A stretch of 64,000 nucleotides of DNA from Leptospira sp. WS4.C2 (GCF_040833985.1 NZ_CP162139.1:1570001-1634000), one strand, 5' to 3'; counted from the stretch's first letter, positions 45,675-54,318 are shown. A program made the numbers and translations. The notes: generated by a model not told the origin, from the sequence alone.

Positions 45675-45812
45675 TTTTGGTTTTCATACCCTAGTGATCA
45701 TTTTTTGAAATTTCAGAATGCAGATTTTTTACTATACTGGGTTGGCAGATTTTCCCCTTAAAAAAGCACAAATTGTCAAGAAGAGAAATTCCAAATATTG
45801 TATGTTCTTTCT

Positions 45813-46301
45813 ATGGAAAACACAACTCAAAACAAAATTCATTTAAAACCCATGACCCTTGTGGGGATCAAAGCCCGAACCTCCAATCGAGACGAGATGT
45901 CGGGAAATGGTAAAATTGCAAGTCTTTGGCAAAGATTTTGGGAAGAAGGGATTCTTTCGCAGATTCAAAGTAGAGCCAACCATTCCGAATTTATGGTAAC
46001 TTATACGGATTTTGAATCTGATGAAAATGGGGAATACACCATCCTGATTGGAGCTTGTGTTGATGCGGTGGCTGTCCTTCCACCTCACCTAACTTCGATA
46101 ACAATCCCTGGATCCGATTACATCCAAGTTCCCACTCCGTGGGGTCCCATTGCAGAGATCGGAATCGAAACTTGGAAGACCATTTGGTCTGAAGAAAAAT
46201 TCAAAAAAAATCGTTCGTACAAAGCCGATTTAGAAGTTTATGGTGAGAATGCAAAGGATCCGAACCACTCACAGTTTGACATCTATCTAGGGATTCAGTA
46301 G
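45813..46301 (+). CDS. Stand-alone GyrI-like effector-binding protein
   Basis: The 162-residue protein (ATG 45813; TTG 45798 is longer) is a single GyrI/AraC-effector-type domain: KPMTLVGIKARTSN, a Trp-rich helix LWQRFWEEGIL, the beta hairpin TYTDFESDENGEYTILIGA and the ITIPGSDYIQVPTPWGP strand. Such proteins bind or hydrolyse small hydrophobic compounds, or act as decoys for drug-responsive regulators. The adjacent AraC gene ends in the same fold, so the pair probably arose from related sources and may respond to one ligand. Confidence 0.82.
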   Translation: MENTTQNKIHLKPMTLVGIKARTSNRDEMSGNGKIASLWQRFWEEGILSQIQSRANHSEFMVTYTDFESDENGEYTILIGACVDAVAVLPPHLTSITIPGSDYIQVPTPWGPIAEIGIETWKTIWSEEKFKKNRSYKADLEVYGENAKDPNHSQFDIYLGIQ

Positions 46302-46327
46302 AGAGGTCGGATTCGTAATACGACCAA

Positions 46328-47059
46328 CTAATACGCCTTAAATCCAGTCGGTGTTTCACCTCGAGAATAGGCGGCACTGGCTTTTCTTTCGTCTTTGATG
46401 AGTCGACTTTTGGCAATCAAACGAACCCACCAAGGAATCCTTCTGATCGGACTTCCTGTGGAGTGTGCTAATAGATAGGCTTTAGAACATTTTTCGATCA
46501 ACTCACAATTGTAAATGGCTTTGTCGCGAGTCACACTTGTGATCACCACTCCTTTGTCCTGGAGAAAGGCATTGGCTCCCGAAAGGACAATGGGCCCAGC
46601 TTCAACGGATCCATCGATTCGTTTCGGAATCTTTTCCACCGGTGCTCCGAGTTGGCGGCACTGCTCATCAAAAACCAAGGGGAGTGGATGATCGAGAGTA
46701 TTCAGTAAGGAACTCCACGCTGGTTGGAAACAAACGATAGCGCCTACATCTGGTCGTAAGGAATAAAAACTGGCATGGAAACGGATCACAGCCAATCTTT
46801 CCTCCGATTTCGAATTCAATTTCAGAAAGGCAGTAGGATTTTCTATGGAAAATTCTTCAGTCTCAAGTTTTGATTGTTTGCCCTCAGTTCGGTGCATTAA
46901 TAGAAAACTACCTTTTCCTGGAAGACGAAAGGAAAGGTCCGCTTTGTGTTTTTGTAAAAGGCCTTTGGAATCAAGGCGGTGCCATAAATGATTTAACTCG
47001 GTTATATCTGATGATGTTTCGACTTTTGGACTTCTTTTTTTAAGGGTGCTAACTTTCAT
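46328..47059 (-). CDS. Class II aldolase/adducin-family protein, metal site apparently lost
   Basis: The 243-residue protein has the class II aldolase fold (LNHLWHRLDSKGLLQKHKAD, PGKGSFLLMHRTEG, ASFYSLRPDVGAIVCFQPAW, ANAFLQDKGVVITS). The zinc-binding HxH of active members, SLHTHQP in its neighbour, is here AIVCFQP, so both His are gone. It is therefore probably not a lyase; it may be a structural subunit of the adjacent enzyme or a binding protein like adducin. It lies 65 bases downstream of the intact paralogue on the same strand and is convergent with the effector-binding gene. Confidence 0.8.
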   Translation of the reverse strand: MKVSTLKKRSPKVETSSDITELNHLWHRLDSKGLLQKHKADLSFRLPGKGSFLLMHRTEGKQSKLETEEFSIENPTAFLKLNSKSEERLAVIRFHASFYSLRPDVGAIVCFQPAWSSLLNTLDHPLPLVFDEQCRQLGAPVEKIPKRIDGSVEAGPIVLSGANAFLQDKGVVITSVTRDKAIYNCELIEKCSKAYLLAHSTGSPIRRIPWWVRLIAKSRLIKDERKASAAYSRGETPTGFKAY

Positions 47060-47123
47060 TATGATTCTCGTTTTCCTTTTTCGGATAGGTTTTTGTAACC
47101 GGTGGATTCTTATCTATTTGGAT

Positions 47124-47774
47124 CTAATGTGATAAAGCCGAGAGCAGTTGTTCTTTCACTGCGTTTGGCATATAAACTAAATTGGTATTTTTTTCGATTC
47201 TGTTTCGTAAAAAACGTGCCGCTTCTTTTTCCACTAACTTTACATTGGCGATTGCTTGTTCGAGTGTAAAAGCCCCACAAACAAGTCCATGGTTTCGGAG
47301 TAGGTAACCATTTGTTTCTTTGATGATTCTGTTTCTAAAAGCCCTGACAAGAAAGGAAGTTCCCGAAGGAGCGTAAGATACAATTCGTATAAAGGGTCCG
47401 ATGTTTTTTTTGCCTTCACTAGATTCGATATCCATATCCAAACCTAGTAAGGAAACGGCACTGGCGAGTGGTTGGTGGGTGTGTAAACTGACTTCAATCT
47501 CTGGTCTCAATCTAAAAAACGAAGCATGAAGGCCACTTTCGGTAGTCGGTTGTTTGGTACCTTCTACCATTTTTAGATCTTTGATTTGTAAGATACAAAG
47601 ATCTTCTGGTTTCATTGTATAATAATCTGTTGCAGAGGGGGTGACTGCCATTAGTTCCGAATCAATGCGAACTGCTAAATTTCCTCCGACTCCCGCTAAA
47701 AAACCAAGGTCAGCTAACTTGATACAGGCGGCGAGCATGGACTTCTTTACTGTATCTATTTTTGCATCTTTCAT
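47124..47774 (-). CDS. Class II aldolase/adducin-family protein
   Basis: The protein (216 residues from ATG 47774, behind GGGAGAAAG) has the metal-site motif VSLHTHQPLA, an N-terminal GNLAVRIDSELMAVTPSATD segment and NGYLLRNHGLVCGAFTLEQA with the third His region. It resembles fuculose/rhamnulose-phosphate aldolases and 5-methylthioribulose-1-phosphate dehydratase-type enzymes; the substrate cannot be told. It is transcribed away from the TetR gene across a gap with repeated TTTGTCGA motifs. Confidence 0.87.
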   Translation of the reverse strand: MKDAKIDTVKKSMLAACIKLADLGFLAGVGGNLAVRIDSELMAVTPSATDYYTMKPEDLCILQIKDLKMVEGTKQPTTESGLHASFFRLRPEIEVSLHTHQPLASAVSLLGLDMDIESSEGKKNIGPFIRIVSYAPSGTSFLVRAFRNRIIKETNGYLLRNHGLVCGAFTLEQAIANVKLVEKEAARFLRNRIEKNTNLVYMPNAVKEQLLSALSH

Positions 47775-47816
47775 GACTTTCTCCCTTTTCCCCAGGAATT
47801 GATTTTTACCAAAACC

Positions 47817-47828
47817 CGACATTTGTCG
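47817..47828. promoter_or_regulatory. CGACA-TT-TGTCG operator upstream of the aldolase gene
   Basis: CGACATTTGTCG is a palindrome with a 2-base centre. Two half-type sites follow in the same divergent gap (GCATTTGTCGAC at 47851-47862 and CGGCTTTTGTCGAG at 47911-47924, just before the TetR start), and a second perfect copy lies at 48640-48651. It is likely bound by the adjacent TetR regulator. Confidence 0.65.
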
Positions 47829-47916
47829 ATTATAAATTAAGAAGGATTGGGCATTTGTCGACTAGATTTTCTATTTATTCCTGGAATTTGCTTGAAATCG
47901 TAAGAAAACTCGGCTT

Positions 47917-48594
47917 TTGTCGAGTGGGATGCCAAGTTCTAAGCCAAAACAAATACCGGAGAAGGAAACCAAAACCTCGGTTGTAAAAAAGGATGAGGAT
48001 AGAGGAAAGGACCATAGTCGTCGGACCCTCCTTGTCCAATCTCTTAGGGAACTTCTGCGAGAGGAAGATCCCGCATCCATTACTTTCGCTAAAGTATGTG
48101 AACGGGCAAAAATTCCCAGAGCCTCAGCCTATCATTTTTTTCCTGATATGGGAGCCTTGTATCTTGGCCTTCGTTTGGTTCATTCTGAATTGGTGTCTAG
48201 GAGACTGTCAAAGGTAGAGACTACCGAATTTCAAACCTGGCAAGACTATGTATATTTTCTTGCAAGAGAAGCAGCTTCTGTTGTCAGGGAGGACCTAGCT
48301 CTTATGCGAGTGGTGTATGGAGTTCGCAATGAAGAGACCAAAGATGTGGGAAAGGCACTGGATTCTACCATAGCGAAATTGGCTTTATCACAAGTCGAAG
48401 ACCGTTTTTTACTTCCAGACTTACCAGATATGGCTCGTAAGGTGGGGATTGCTGTTTCACTCATTGATTCTGTTTTTCGCTACTCGTTTCGGGAACAAGG
48501 TGAGATCACCGAAGAGATGGTAAGTGAAGCCGGAAGAGCTGCCGTGGCTTACCTGCGATCTTATCTTCCTGAATTTTTAAAATACAGAAAATAG
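47917..48594 (+). CDS. TetR-family transcriptional regulator
   Basis: The protein of up to 225 residues has an N-terminal Lys-rich tail and a TetR DNA-binding domain (RRTLLVQSLRELLREEDPAS, then ITFAKVCERAKIPRASAYHF, FPDMGALY), with a helical ligand-binding domain behind. The start is uncertain: the annotated one lies inside a TTTGTCGAG motif, and ATG 47929 is also in frame. It is flanked on both sides by the same CGACA-TT-TGTCG palindrome, suggesting it controls the divergent aldolase genes, itself and the downstream phosphatase gene. Confidence 0.87.
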   Translation: MSSGMPSSKPKQIPEKETKTSVVKKDEDRGKDHSRRTLLVQSLRELLREEDPASITFAKVCERAKIPRASAYHFFPDMGALYLGLRLVHSELVSRRLSKVETTEFQTWQDYVYFLAREAASVVREDLALMRVVYGVRNEETKDVGKALDSTIAKLALSQVEDRFLLPDLPDMARKVGIAVSLIDSVFRYSFREQGEITEEMVSEAGRAAVAYLRSYLPEFLKYRK

Positions 48595-48639
48595 ATTTCT
48601 GACCCTCGCAGAAAAGAAGAGACCCAAGTAAAAAATAAT

Positions 48640-48651
48640 CGACATTTGTCG
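48640..48651. promoter_or_regulatory. CGACA-TT-TGTCG operator upstream of the phosphatase gene
   Basis: This is an exact second copy of the palindrome at 47817-47828, 46 bases after the TetR stop and 118 bases before the phosphatase ATG, followed by another TTTTGTC half-site. It links the phosphatase gene to the same predicted regulon. Confidence 0.6.
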
Positions 48652-48768
48652 GTTTTTTGTCAAATTACCCCTTACGCCAGAAGTGATGCCTTCGCTGCCT
48701 TTTGACTTCTATAAAAGGTCAATCGAAGTTTTGCCGCTTCTTGTCATTTGCGAAAAGGGAGATAAATC

Positions 48769-50631
48769 ATGTTAGTAACAAACTTTGGTGTTTTCTTACG
48801 AAAGTTCAAAAAGGTTTTGGCTCTGTTTGTCTCCTTTGTTCTAGGTCCCACCGAAGGTTTTGTGATGAGGCATAGGATTTTGAATGGAACCCTTCTTGCG
48901 GGAATAGTGGCTATGGGTGTCGGGCTTACTTCAGAGTTCTTTCGAGAAGGTTTTGAAATCGGAGGACTGATTGCCTTATGGGTCGCCTTTGGGTTTGCTT
49001 GTATTTTTTATTATCTCGCACGGTTCCAACACCAGTTTCAAATCCTTATCCTCCCTACCTTTATCATCAGTTCCTTAACATCATTCTTACAAATTCAATA
49101 CAGTGGTGGGATTGTAAGTGCCAATGTGATGTTACTTGCTCCCATCCTTGTTTTGAATATGCTCATCCTCGGAAATAAATTTGATTGGTTAGCCATTGTA
49201 TTTTTTGTCGGGGCTCTTTTTTTGGTGAATTATACCCAAGGAATTCATCCGGAATGGTTTTTTGATTATTCCTCTGAGAAAGCAAGAAGTGAAGACTTCC
49301 TGATCACAGGGATATCGATTTTATTTTTACTCGGACTTATGTTACGCACACTCAATCGTTCTTACGAAGACGCGATTGGAGAAGTGAGTCGTTTGAAATA
49401 CCAACAAGACGGAGATTATTATTTAACCTCACTACTCACTCGTCCTCTTTCTGGAATTCGGATCCGATCCCAATCAGTGCAGTTCCAATCCTATATCAAA
49501 CAGAAAAAAGCATTCCAATTCAAAAACAAAGAGTATGAACTCGGTGGTGATATTTGTGTAGCCGATCAAATTGTTTTGCGCGGCCGCAGTTATTGTGTAT
49601 TTGCCAACGGCGATGCTATGGGTAAATCGATGCAAGGGGCAGGGGGAGTTCTTGTTTTTGGAACAGCTTTTCGTGCGCTGATTGAACGAACTCATAGGGA
49701 AGGAATTCTTTCTGGATACTTTCCTGAGCGATGGTTACATACTGCACTCAATGATCTGAATGATGTATTCGAAGGTTTTGATGGTTCTATGTCCATGTCT
49801 CTACTTTTGGGGTTGGTAGATGAGGAAAATGGTTTTTTATATTATATCAATGCGGAACATCCATTTCCCATTCGATTTCGTGATGGGCATGCCAACTTTT
49901 TATCGGAAGAGGCAACGAACTTTAAATTAGGGATGCAAAAAGACAAGGCTCGGATTGAAACCTGTTGGATTCGACCAGGAGACACAATTATCATTGGTTC
50001 CGATGGGCGAGATGACCTGGGTATGGGAATGGATGCCACAGCGAACCGTGTGATCAATATGGATCACACTTCTATCTTAAGGCAGGTGGAAGAAAGTGAA
50101 GGTGATATCGAAAAATTGGGACTTCGCCTCCAAAAGATTGGGGAACTCACAGATGATCTCTCCTTACTCAGCATTCGGTTCCAACCGCAAACACAAGTAG
50201 ATCCAAAAACAAGAGAGCTAAATTTGGAGGAACCAATTCGCCTCCTGAAAAAAAACAATGACTCCGAAGCTCTCACTCTTCTCACAACGTATGCTGATTT
50301 ATATGCTTTCGACCCCGCCGTATGGAAATTATTGCACCGAGTGTATCGTAAATTGGAGAAACCTGCAGAGGCAGGTAGGGCTGCCGAGAATTTTTCTAAT
50401 ACTCATCCATCAGGACTCCAAATGATCCTAGATGGTGCCATCCAATATGCAAAAGCAAGTCTGATCGAAGAAGCCATTGATATGGCAGAGCGGATTTATA
50501 GTCGTAAACCTGAGGTAATCCCTGTAATCAAAATCCTTGCCCGTCTTTATAAAAAGTCTAAACGACCCGACAAAGCCGAAGAATACCAAAATGAAATCCA
50601 TCGGTTACAAAATAGATCGAATGAATCTTAA
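48769..50631 (+). CDS. Membrane PP2C-type (SpoIIE-like) serine phosphatase with TPR-like tail
   Basis: The 620-residue protein has six or seven N-terminal membrane helices (about 15-200), then a SpoIIE-type PP2C phosphatase domain (about 225-480) with KEYELGGDICVADQI, VFANGDAMGKSMQGAGG and the acidic metal residues of IIGSDGRDD and ELTDDLSLLS. A helical TPR-like region follows (about 495-615: DLYAFDPAVWKLLHRVYRKL). Such phosphatases control anti-sigma-factor antagonists in partner-switching. No anti-sigma gene is adjacent. The membrane part suggests control by a membrane or envelope signal. Confidence 0.92.
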   Translation: MLVTNFGVFLRKFKKVLALFVSFVLGPTEGFVMRHRILNGTLLAGIVAMGVGLTSEFFREGFEIGGLIALWVAFGFACIFYYLARFQHQFQILILPTFIISSLTSFLQIQYSGGIVSANVMLLAPILVLNMLILGNKFDWLAIVFFVGALFLVNYTQGIHPEWFFDYSSEKARSEDFLITGISILFLLGLMLRTLNRSYEDAIGEVSRLKYQQDGDYYLTSLLTRPLSGIRIRSQSVQFQSYIKQKKAFQFKNKEYELGGDICVADQIVLRGRSYCVFANGDAMGKSMQGAGGVLVFGTAFRALIERTHREGILSGYFPERWLHTALNDLNDVFEGFDGSMSMSLLLGLVDEENGFLYYINAEHPFPIRFRDGHANFLSEEATNFKLGMQKDKARIETCWIRPGDTIIIGSDGRDDLGMGMDATANRVINMDHTSILRQVEESEGDIEKLGLRLQKIGELTDDLSLLSIRFQPQTQVDPKTRELNLEEPIRLLKKNNDSEALTLLTTYADLYAFDPAVWKLLHRVYRKLEKPAEAGRAAENFSNTHPSGLQMILDGAIQYAKASLIEEAIDMAERIYSRKPEVIPVIKILARLYKKSKRPDKAEEYQNEIHRLQNRSNES

Positions 50632-50866
50632 GGAAAGGCCAGAAGGACCTTAGTGAAATCGTATCTTATGGGTTAGGTGAATTCTACCTTATTGTTTTTA
50701 GATATGATTACCTTCTTGGTAAATAAATTCGTAAAAAAAGATTCATTTTTCGAGAAATTACACATCTTATTGCAATCAATACAAAAATGAATTTACTTTT
50801 AATAATCCTCGCTTTGTTATCGTACCAATAAGGAAGATTTGATACTATCTTCATAAGGTTACATGT

Positions 50867-51172
50867 ATGGAAGAAAACGAAACAATAGAGATTCCACAGA
50901 TTCAAGAAGAACCTGCTCCTGAAGTAGCAGTTGTGGTTAAAAAAGCGGCTCCTAAGAAGAAAAAAGCGGCAAAAAAGAAAGCAGCGAAGAAAAAAGCTAA
51001 AAAAGCGGCTCCTAAAAAGAAGAAAGCGGCAAAGAAAAAAGTAGCTAAGAAAAAAAAAGCGGCTAAGAAAAAAGTTAAGAAGGTTGTTTCTAAAAAGAGA
51101 CCTGCGAAAAAGAAAACTGCTAAGAAAAAAGCAGCGAAAAAGAAAGTCGCAAGAAAGAAAAAAAGACGTTAA
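50867..51172 (+). CDS. Lysine-rich histone H1-like protein
   Basis: The 101-residue protein begins with a short acidic head (MEENETIEIPQIQEEPAPEV) and then consists almost only of Lys and Ala with a few Pro and Arg (KKAAPKKKKAAKKKAAKKK pattern). This resembles the C-terminal tail of eukaryotic histone H1 and the bacterial Hc1/AlgP-type DNA-binding tails. It would bind DNA or RNA non-specifically and compact or bridge nucleic acid. The ATG follows an AAGG site. The region 50632-50866 before it shows no gene. Confidence 0.87.
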   Translation: MEENETIEIPQIQEEPAPEVAVVVKKAAPKKKKAAKKKAAKKKAKKAAPKKKKAAKKKVAKKKKAAKKKVKKVVSKKRPAKKKTAKKKAAKKKVARKKKRR

Positions 51173-51177
51173 CGACG

Positions 51178-51246
51178 TTTGGGATAGTAGCTTCAGTTTC
51201 TCCCCTGGAGAATCCTTTCAGGTAGAGCCCGTTCTATTATCCCAAA
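51178..51246. terminator. Long inverted repeat between convergent genes
   Basis: TTTGGGATAGTAG (51178-51190) pairs with CTATTATCCCAAA (51234-51246), 12 of 13 bases, and an inner hairpin TTCTCC-CCT-GGAGAA sits in the loop. It begins five bases after the histone-like stop and ends just before the SDR stop, a position suited to a bidirectional terminator, though no clear U-tract is present. Confidence 0.5.
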
Positions 51247-51264
51247 ATCACTATTTTACCCTAT

Positions 51265-52113
51265 CTACAAATTATTCAGAACAACACCTTTCTTTCTGAG
51301 CCATTTTTGTTTTCCTCTTTTGCCAATCCATTGGAGAAGAGGAGAGAGTATCCCCAAAAACCAAGGAAATACCGCGATAAACCTTGAAGTTAAACCATCA
51401 CTGTATGGTACGTAGATTTCTAAGGTTCCTTTTCTGATTCCTTTCATCACTGCCTTTGCCACATCCTCAGGGGATTGCACTGAGTTAACCCAATTGAGAT
51501 TACTCCCTCCATGAAGGGCCTCATGCATTAACATCGGTGTATCAACGGCCGCAGGATAAATCCCCGATATTTTGATTTTGGTATTCTTTAGTTCTTCATA
51601 CAGAGCAGTCAAAAATCCCCTAAGTCCAAACTTGCCAGCGGAGTAAAGGGCTGAATCAGCTAAAGCGATAATTCCGCCAATCGAAACAATGGAAACGATG
51701 GCACCTTCTCCTCTTTTTAACATCAAAGGTAGAATCCCATAAGTGATATGGATGGGACTGACTAGATTGATCCATATTTGCCTTTGAATGTCATTTAGAG
51801 TTTGGTTTACAAAGGGTCCCTCTTTGGTATAACCCGCGTTGTTGATTAAAACATCAATCACAGGGAAATCTGTTTGTATCCATTGGATTAGATTTTGGAT
51901 CTCGTCTGGATTTGTTTGGTCGCAAACAAAATACTTAGGGCTTCCATTGAGTTTTTCTTTCACTTTCGACATCTTATCCAAACTAACATCAGAAAGCAGT
52001 AATTGGTAACCTTCTCTGTCTAACCGGACAGCAATGGCTTCTGCAATGGCACCACCACCTCCTGTAATCAAAGCAACCTTTTTCTGAAACGGATTTGCGG
52101 ATTGAGTCTTCAT
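51265..52113 (-). CDS. Short-chain dehydrogenase/reductase
   Basis: The protein (282 residues from ATG 52113, overlapping the monooxygenase stop as ATGA) has VALITGGGGAIAEAIAVRL, DVLINNAGYTKEG, the Ser in AIVSIVSIGGII and YSAGKFG with catalytic Tyr and Lys. A C-terminal extension ends in a membrane-type helix (SRFIAVFPWFLGILSPLLQWI), typical of membrane-associated SDRs acting on lipids or steroids. It is translationally coupled to the flavin monooxygenase, so the two probably act on one hydrophobic substrate. Confidence 0.9.
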   Translation of the reverse strand: MKTQSANPFQKKVALITGGGGAIAEAIAVRLDREGYQLLLSDVSLDKMSKVKEKLNGSPKYFVCDQTNPDEIQNLIQWIQTDFPVIDVLINNAGYTKEGPFVNQTLNDIQRQIWINLVSPIHITYGILPLMLKRGEGAIVSIVSIGGIIALADSALYSAGKFGLRGFLTALYEELKNTKIKISGIYPAAVDTPMLMHEALHGGSNLNWVNSVQSPEDVAKAVMKGIRKGTLEIYVPYSDGLTSRFIAVFPWFLGILSPLLQWIGKRGKQKWLRKKGVVLNNL

Positions 52114-53537
52114 ATTTTTGGGCCAACTTTTGTGCCTTTGCTTTCTCCAGAAATCACTTGCGGTGACAATAAATGTTGGAATTGTCCTGGTTTTAATTCT
52201 GGCCATCCCATTTTCTTTTGAATTTTAGACCTGTACTGTTTGTATGCTACCTGATTGACATAGACTGAATGGCGACCTGTATTTAGATATTGGATGTTCC
52301 CATTGAGCAATGGGCGATCATTTTGAATCAGTTGGGCAAACCTTTTTGCCGAAGGATTTCCCTTTCGATTTGCATCAATATACGAAGCGATCAAATTTGC
52401 CATTTCATCGAACATTTTATAGGCACCGCCGTCTGTTTCCATATAACCAAGTGCATATAAATTTTCGTAATTTCTGTTGAATAAAGTAAGGTAAAGTTCC
52501 GGTCTTCCTTGTTTCCACTCAAAGTAACTTTCCTCCATATAGGGAATCGACCAGTTGTAACCTGTTGCCAAAATGATGAGATCGATCTTTACCTTTGATC
52601 CGTCTTTAAAGATCACCGAATCACCTTCAAGTCTTTGTATATCAGGTTTTGCAATCACATCACCATGTCGTAAATTATGTAATAGTTGATCATTGATGAT
52701 AGGATGTGTTTCGAAGATTTTATGATCGGGAGCAGGTAAACCAAGCTTAGTTAAATCACCAACAAGCAGATTCAACAATTTCCCGAGAACGAATTGTGAG
52801 AGCCAATTGGGAATCCAATGGGCACCGTCACCAAAAACATCCGCAGGTTTTCCTAGTATATGTTTTGGAATGAAATGGTATCCTCGTCTAACACTGATAT
52901 AAGCTTGTTCCGCATTCGCACCTGCGTCACAGGTTATATCACAACCAGAGTTTCCTGCACCTACCACAAGGACTCGTTTTCCTTGAAACAAATGGGAAGA
53001 TTTATAGTTTACGCTATGTAGAATTTTGCCAGTAAAACTTGACTGTCCTTCAATCGTTGGAATATTCGGCGACCAAGTAATTCCACTTGCGCATACAATC
53101 CCGCCAAAAAGATATTTCTCGCCAGAACTAGTTTCGACAAACCAACGTTTGTTTATATTTTTGATTTGTTTGATCTCTGTGTTAAATTGGATATTTGGAT
53201 AAAGACCGTAAACCTTCGCAAATTCTCTATGATAGTTAAGTATTTGCTGGTTCGAAGGATAATCGGGATACTCATCTGGCATTGGAAAGTCAAAATAATT
53301 AGAAAGATATTTAGAAGAAATAAAGTGAGCACTTTCATACATTGGGGAACCAGGATTTTTTATATCCCAAATGCCACCGACATCACTATGCCTCTCAAAT
53401 GCTTGAAATGGAATTCCCTTGGAGAGAAGGGATCTTGCCATCGCAAGGCCTGCGGGACCCGCACCAACGATGCAGATTGTATCAGATTTATCAATGATTC
53501 CTTTGGAATCTATATTTTGATTGTTTTTTCGTTCCAT
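52110..53537 (-). CDS. Flavin-containing monooxygenase
   Basis: The protein (475 residues from ATG 53537 behind GGAG) has the FAD site CIVGAGPAGLAMARSLL, the FMO signature F-x-G-x3-H-x3-Y (FTGKILHSVNY), the NADPH loop VVGAGNSGCD and the ATGYNWSIPY segment. It oxygenates a carbonyl or heteroatom substrate (Baeyer-Villiger-type or N/S-oxidation) using NADPH and O2. It is coupled to a membrane-associated SDR and divergent from a TetR gene with palindromic sites between, so induction by a xenobiotic or lipid is likely. Confidence 0.92.
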   Translation of the reverse strand: MERKNNQNIDSKGIIDKSDTICIVGAGPAGLAMARSLLSKGIPFQAFERHSDVGGIWDIKNPGSPMYESAHFISSKYLSNYFDFPMPDEYPDYPSNQQILNYHREFAKVYGLYPNIQFNTEIKQIKNINKRWFVETSSGEKYLFGGIVCASGITWSPNIPTIEGQSSFTGKILHSVNYKSSHLFQGKRVLVVGAGNSGCDITCDAGANAEQAYISVRRGYHFIPKHILGKPADVFGDGAHWIPNWLSQFVLGKLLNLLVGDLTKLGLPAPDHKIFETHPIINDQLLHNLRHGDVIAKPDIQRLEGDSVIFKDGSKVKIDLIILATGYNWSIPYMEESYFEWKQGRPELYLTLFNRNYENLYALGYMETDGGAYKMFDEMANLIASYIDANRKGNPSAKRFAQLIQNDRPLLNGNIQYLNTGRHSVYVNQVAYKQYRSKIQKKMGWPELKPGQFQHLLSPQVISGESKGTKVGPKI

Positions 53538-53554
53538 ATTGTCTCCATTCTTAA

Positions 53555-53571
53555 CATGAGCAATGCTCATG
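53555..53571. promoter_or_regulatory. Palindromic operator between the monooxygenase and TetR genes
   Basis: CATGAGCAATGCTCATG is a 17-bp palindrome around a central A; a half-site TCAATGCTCTT follows at 53581-53591. It lies 18 bases before the monooxygenase ATG, fitting repression by the divergent TetR protein. Confidence 0.65.
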
Positions 53572-53673
53572 AAAATATGATCAATGCTCTTTATTTAGAA
53601 TGAGTCAAATACAAAATTGGACTTAGATCAAAAAAAGAAGTGCAAATATTCCCCAGGGAAATCTCCTTTTCTT

Positions 53674-54318
53674 ATGAGTCTTGAGTCAAAAATACCTGTT
53701 CAAACCAGAAGTCGTGATCGGGTGGAACTCATTCTAAAAACAGCTCGGGAGTTAATTGGAGAAAAGGGAATTGATTCTGTTAGTATGCGAGAGATTGCGC
53801 AGACTGCAGGAATTCAAATTGGTTCCTTATACCAATATTTTCCCGGAAAAAGCGCCTTATTGTTATCCATCATGAATCAATATTATGATTCACTATATCA
53901 GGAAACCAAACGAATTCTGGATCCTGTTCGAACAATTAAAGAATTGGAAGTGGCAGCGGAAAAAGCCTTCAAACATTTCATCGATTTTTTTCAGAAAGAA
54001 CCGGCTTTGGCAAATCTTTGGTCAGGAGCTCGCGCCATTCCCGAATTGATAGTAGAAGACAATCATGACACCTATCGAAATGCTGATTTAATCATTAAAA
54101 CAACTCTACGTTGCCTTCCGGTGCTAAAAGAATCGGAAGTCCGGCCTTTTGCTCTCTATTTCAGTCATACAACAGGAATGATTCTTCGATTTGCAAAAGA
54201 AATCGATACTGACCACGGTAAGGCGGTAATTAAGGAATCATTGGAAATATTGAGATTAAGGCTTCGCGAATTTGAAAAAATTTCGAAACAGAGAGCCCGA
54301 CTGAAAAAAAGATCCTAA
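53674..54318 (+). CDS. TetR-family transcriptional regulator
   Basis: The protein (214 residues from ATG 53674; a TTG at 53617 is the longer choice) has the TetR DNA-binding domain LILKTARELIGEKGIDSVSM, continuing REIAQTAGIQIGSLYQYFPG, and an all-helical ligand domain ending in a basic tail (SKQRARLKKRS). It is divergent from the monooxygenase/SDR pair and is their likely repressor, binding the palindrome at 53555-53571. The ligand may be the monooxygenase substrate. Confidence 0.9.
   Translation: MSLESKIPVQTRSRDRVELILKTARELIGEKGIDSVSMREIAQTAGIQIGSLYQYFPGKSALLLSIMNQYYDSLYQETKRILDPVRTIKELEVAAEKAFKHFIDFFQKEPALANLWSGARAIPELIVEDNHDTYRNADLIIKTTLRCLPVLKESEVRPFALYFSHTTGMILRFAKEIDTDHGKAVIKESLEILRLRLREFEKISKQRARLKKRS

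Noticed and set aside
53166..53603. 145-codon ORF opposite the monooxygenase gene
   Set aside because: It is antisense to FAD-binding motifs with no ribosome site or family.
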